NCBI GenBank assembly: GCA_947440875.1
Contig: CANETG010000089.1
Coordinates: 1 to 9,399 of the forward strand
DNA: 9,399 nt
Reading direction: 5' to 3'
Source: Bacteriovoracaceae bacterium
Lineage (GTDB): Bacteria > Bdellovibrionota > Bacteriovoracia > Bacteriovoracales > Bacteriovoracaceae
The stretch's first letter is position 1. Each line of letters begins with the position of its first letter. The translations under genes were made by a program, and so were the position numbers. Positions 7,086-9,399 of the stretch are shown here, in pieces. Below the pieces are notes generated by a model that worked only from the letters and a program-made list of their open reading frames with translations, searched no databases and was not told the origin of the DNA.

Positions 7086-7114
7086 AAGAACCCCCGCCAT
7101 CCAGCGGGGTTCTT
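7086..7114. terminator. Hairpin between convergent genes, likely bidirectional terminator
   Basis: AAGAACCCC(C)GC (7086-7097) pairs with GCGGGGTTCTT (7104-7114), with one extra C bulged and a 6-nt loop. Seen from either side, a GC-rich core is flanked by an AAGAA upstream arm and a TTCTT downstream arm, so each strand could provide a short U-rich exit. It follows the DUF374 gene by about 30 nt and lies beyond the microprotein terminator on the other strand. The tails are short, so strength is uncertain. Confidence 0.6.
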
Positions 7115-7117
7115 GCG

Positions 7118-7154
7118 AAAAAAATACATGAAACGGACCTAGGGGTGAGGCCCG
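7118..7154 (-). terminator. Intrinsic terminator of the minus-strand microprotein gene
   Basis: Read on the minus strand, CGGGCCT (7154-7148) pairs with AGGTCCG (7140-7134) around a 7-nt loop. The RNA stem is complete with one G-U wobble; in plus-strand RNA the same position would be an A-C mismatch. The downstream sequence is TTTCATGTATTTTTTT, ending in seven Ts. It begins 8 nt after the stop codon of the 23-codon ORF. The strand asymmetry supports function on the minus strand. Confidence 0.65.
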
Positions 7155-7162
7155 ATCAATCG

Positions 7163-7234
7163 TTAGTTAAAGCCCAGCGGATAAATCACGCAGGCGAAGA
7201 AAAGAATTAAAAGAACAGATTGTTTGAAGACCAT
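7163..7234 (-). CDS. 23-aa hydrophobic membrane microprotein (unknown function)
   Basis: This short ORF encodes 23 residues: Met-Val-Phe-Lys-Gln-Ser, then a hydrophobic run at about 7-18 that includes Cys15, then Tyr18-Pro19 and a C-terminal Gly-Phe-Asn. It resembles a single membrane-spanning peptide or a bare signal-anchor. Three features suggest a real gene. TAAGGAG (7242-7248) lies 7 nt before the ATG, a TAA stop follows, and a minus-strand terminator starts 8 nt after it. The ORF converges on the DUF374 gene and is divergent from rhtA. No promoter is convincing; CATCAT near 7256 is the nearest weak -10. Cys15 follows Phe-Phe-Ala, so a lipobox-like reading is possible, but too little protein would remain to call a lipoprotein. 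I recognise no family. Confidence 0.6.
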   Translation of the reverse strand: MVFKQSVLLILFFACVIYPLGFN

Positions 7235-7359
7235 ATTGGCACTCCTTATTGATTTCCAATGATGGGATTTGCAAGAAGCTCGCCCGAGAGAATTTGAGTC
7301 TTTTTCTAGAGTTGCTGAGTGGCCAATTAGAACCAGTGCCATCCTGCGCCCGTGAAAAC

Positions 7360-7388
7360 TTTACCTCGTTCTCTTGTCGGCCTATGAT
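7360..7388 (+). promoter_or_regulatory. rhtA promoter, predicted to give a leaderless mRNA
   Basis: TTTACC (7360-7365, 4 of 6 matches) and TATGAT (7383-7388, 5 of 6) are separated by exactly 17 nt. The -10 box ends 6 nt before the ATG at 7395, the same distance as in the phr promoter. The AAGG directly touching the ATG is too close to act as a Shine-Dalgarno site. Confidence 0.5.
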
Positions 7389-7394
7389 TTAAGG

Positions 7395-8243
7395 ATGCTC
7401 AAAGCGATTCTCTTCCTCATCATTGCCATGGCCTCCATTCAAGGAGGTGCGACTGTCGCCAAACAGATTTTCCCTCTCGTGGGGCCCGCGGGAACGTCCG
7501 CCCTTCGGTTATTTTTTGCCACGATCATTCTTTGGATTATTTTTCGTCCATGGAAAAAAACTCTCACGAAAGATCAGATGAAAAAGCTCCTCGTGTACGG
7601 AGCTTGTCTGGGTCTGATGAATTTATCTTTTTACTACGCGCTTGAAAGAATTCCACTGGGTCTTGCGGTTTCACTCGAGTTCACGGGACCACTTGCCGTC
7701 GCGATCTTTTCCTCGCGGAAAAAAGTGGATTATCTTTGGGCGATTTTAGCGGGCCTTGGGATCTTTCTTATTCTTCCGAGTTTTCAAGGGTCAGAGTCGC
7801 TGGACATCGTCGGAGTGATTCTCGCCCTCGTGGCAGGTGCTTTTTGGGCGGGGTACATTCTCTACGGCAAGAAGGCAGGAAAAGATATTCCAGGAACTCT
7901 CGCTGCGACATGGGGGATGACGTTTGCTGCACTCTTTGTGGTTCCCGCAGGACTTTTCACATCAGCAGAAAAACTTTTTTCTTGGGAGCTCGTTCCATTT
8001 GGCGTTGGTGTGGCGATTCTTTCAAGTGCACTGCCCTACACTCTGGAGATGATTTCGTTAAAAAGAATTCCTACTAAAACATTCGGTGTCCTCATGAGTC
8101 TAGAGCCGGCCCTTGCTGCCTTTGCGGGTTTACTCTTTTTAAATGAACATTTAACGATGCCCCAATGGTTTGCGATGCTGCTCATTATGATTTCATCATT
8201 GGGGAGTTCACTCACTGCCGAAGAGAACCTGACATCCGCTTAA
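7395..8243 (+). CDS. rhtA: Threonine/homoserine exporter, EamA family (RhtA-like)
   Basis: The 282-aa inner-membrane carrier is made of two EamA repeats with about ten hydrophobic helices. From memory of E. coli RhtA the match is close over the whole length: AMASIQGGATVAKQIFPLVG near the N terminus, LEFTGPLAVAIFSSRKKVD in the first half, then AILSSALPYTLEMISLKRIP and FGVLMSLEPALAA in the second. RhtA exports threonine and homoserine; the same substrates are inferred here. The start at 7395 is chosen because it fits a promoter 6 nt upstream; a TTG at 7374 in the same frame would add seven residues but also lacks a ribosome-binding site. E. coli RhtA has a longer N-terminal leader, so the upstream start is not excluded. 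It appears to be a single-gene unit with no clear terminator. Confidence 0.88.
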   Translation: MLKAILFLIIAMASIQGGATVAKQIFPLVGPAGTSALRLFFATIILWIIFRPWKKTLTKDQMKKLLVYGACLGLMNLSFYYALERIPLGLAVSLEFTGPLAVAIFSSRKKVDYLWAILAGLGIFLILPSFQGSESLDIVGVILALVAGAFWAGYILYGKKAGKDIPGTLAATWGMTFAALFVVPAGLFTSAEKLFSWELVPFGVGVAILSSALPYTLEMISLKRIPTKTFGVLMSLEPALAAFAGLLFLNEHLTMPQWFAMLLIMISSLGSSLTAEENLTSA

Positions 8244-8315
8244 TAATCTATGAACCAATGTTCTCTCGATAATCCGTAGTCCCCGTGTCAGCATGATCTT
8301 GCCATGGAGGTGTTT

Positions 8316-9399
8316 ATGCAAAATGGATTTGCGTTACTCTTCTTTCTTTCGACCGGCCTCTTCGCACAGACCAATTTCGAAAGACTTGAAGCTTTGAAGA
8401 CGACCAATCTTAAGCGGATTGCCTTCGGTTCTTGCAACAATCAAAATGAAGCACAGCCTCTCTGGAAAGATCTCATGATCACCAAACCCGATCTGTGGAT
8501 ATGGGGTGGAGATATCATCTACGCGGATTGGGAAAGAAACTATGACATCAAGGGCTCATACGAAAAGCAAAAAAGAAAACCGGCCTATCAAGCATTTATT
8601 AAACAAACGCCAGTGATCGGAATTTGGGATGATCACGATTACGCAAGTAATGATTCCGACGGAAGAAATTCTTTCAAAGAGAGAAATCAGAAATTTCTCC
8701 TCGATTTTTTAGATGAGCCGGAACATTCCCCGAGGAGAACGCAGCAGGGAGTCTACACTTCTTATGAATTTGGTGAAGAAGGAAAAAAAGTAAAAGTTCT
8801 TCTCCTCGATGGACGCTACTTTAAAAATCTTGAAAGGACTGCTCCCGTCCTTGGAAATAAACAATGGGATTGGCTCGAAAATGAGCTTAAAAATTCAACC
8901 GCCCAAGTTCATTTCATCATGACTGGACTTTCAATCTTCTCTCCCCTCCTCCCCTACTCAGAAGAATGGTGGCACTGGCCGTCAGAAGTAAAACGTCTGT
9001 TAAAAATCTTAGACGATCACAAACCGCAAGGTGTTGTGTTTCTCACTGGAGATAAACATTTTGCAAGTATTTTTCGGAGCTACGGTCAGCTCGAATTTCT
9101 TTCCAGCGGGATGACTCACGTGATTGACCGCCGCGTGTGGTGGTACCTTGGCAGAAAATATTCGACGACTTATTTTGGTCTTAACTACGGCATGGTGGAC
9201 ATTGAATGGGACGGGAATACTCCCTTGATTGGCCTCGCTATTCGCACTCCCTCGCACCGAAATATTCACCAGCAGAAATATCGCTGGGGTGAGGAAAAAT
9301 GGGAACGACAATGGCAATTGTGGGAAGTGGGGCGTGACGAGACTGAAGTCGAAGACAGGGAGACCAGAGAGCTTCCCTTACCACTTCAAGTGATGCCGG
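8316..9399 (+). CDS. PhoD-like secreted metallophosphatase (3' end outside window)
   Basis: An open frame of 361 codons runs off the right edge. GGAGG (8306-8310) lies 5 nt before the ATG. A Sec-type signal peptide covers about residues 1-17 (ending GLFA before Gln18), with no twin-arginine motif. The PhoD fold is supported by AFGSC (Cys40), GGDIIYAD (Asp66 and Tyr69), WDDHDY (104-109), LLLDGRYF (162-169), GNKQWDWLENEL (180-191) and FLTGDKH (242-248). In Bacillus PhoD the equivalent Cys and the Asp-x-x-Tyr pair help bind the Fe/Ca centre, so the metal site looks conserved. The likely role is phosphodiester or phosphomonoester hydrolysis in the envelope or outside the cell; the substrate is unknown. 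The region after about 320 is rich in Trp and charged residues. No upstream promoter is clear; it lies 72 nt after rhtA and could be partly co-transcribed. Confidence 0.88.
   Translation, partial: MQNGFALLFFLSTGLFAQTNFERLEALKTTNLKRIAFGSCNNQNEAQPLWKDLMITKPDLWIWGGDIIYADWERNYDIKGSYEKQKRKPAYQAFIKQTPVIGIWDDHDYASNDSDGRNSFKERNQKFLLDFLDEPEHSPRRTQQGVYTSYEFGEEGKKVKVLLLDGRYFKNLERTAPVLGNKQWDWLENELKNSTAQVHFIMTGLSIFSPLLPYSEEWWHWPSEVKRLLKILDDHKPQGVVFLTGDKHFASIFRSYGQLEFLSSGMTHVIDRRVWWYLGRKYSTTYFGLNYGMVDIEWDGNTPLIGLAIRTPSHRNIHQQKYRWGEEKWERQWQLWEVGRDETEVEDRETRELPLPLQVMP

Noticed and set aside
7374..7394. TTG at 7374 as the rhtA start
   Set aside because: No ribosome-binding site, a rarer start codon, and it lies upstream of the predicted -10 box that fits a start at 7395. 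Kept as a minor alternative.
8268..8273. GATAAT as a promoter -10 for the phosphatase gene
   Set aside because: No -35-like hexamer at 15-18 nt upstream, so support is too weak to list.

Overview
The window reads as ordinary chromosome from a Gram-negative bacterium. The clues are Sec signal peptides, an RhtA-type exporter, a DUF374 lysophospholipid-type acyltransferase and a three-gene succinate dehydrogenase with a single di-heme b558 anchor subunit. That sdhCAB layout is typical of delta-proteobacteria-like lineages and Bacteroidetes. My best guess is the Bdellovibrionota or a neighbouring group, but this is inference from gene types and style, not a placement. No tRNA, rRNA, CRISPR array, transposase or phage gene is visible.

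Left part (1-2825): the window opens inside a broken photolyase gene. Only about 26 residues of a conserved photolyase motif survive before the similarity stops near base 79, beside a perfect 10-bp inverted repeat. A secreted clan GH-A-like glycoside hydrolase gene follows on the minus strand, then about 400 bp without a supportable gene, then an intact class I CPD photolyase (phr) on the plus strand. The broken and intact copies are only about 65% identical over the shared stretch, so this is an old paralogue or an acquired copy, not a fresh duplication.

Middle (2939-6400): sdhC-sdhA-sdhB form a tight operon. Strong Shine-Dalgarno sites overlap the ends of the preceding genes, and a clean intrinsic terminator closes the unit. 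Together they encode a membrane-bound succinate:quinone oxidoreductase linking the TCA cycle to the quinone pool, with FAD in SdhA, three Fe-S clusters in SdhB and two hemes b in SdhC.

Right part (6406-9399): a DUF374 acyltransferase starts only 6 nt after the sdh terminator. It converges on a previously unlisted 23-codon membrane microprotein gene on the minus strand, which has its own ribosome-binding site and terminator. An rhtA-like threonine/homoserine exporter follows, and then a PhoD-like secreted phosphatase that runs off the right edge.

The most interesting regulatory observation is that phr and rhtA share the same start architecture. Each has a sigma70-like -10 hexamer ending exactly 6 nt before the ATG and no Shine-Dalgarno site, which predicts leaderless mRNAs. 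The sdh genes, the phosphatase, the hydrolase and the microprotein all have clear ribosome-binding sites. I see no convincing new multi-gene system; the microprotein and the leaderless pair are the best leads.
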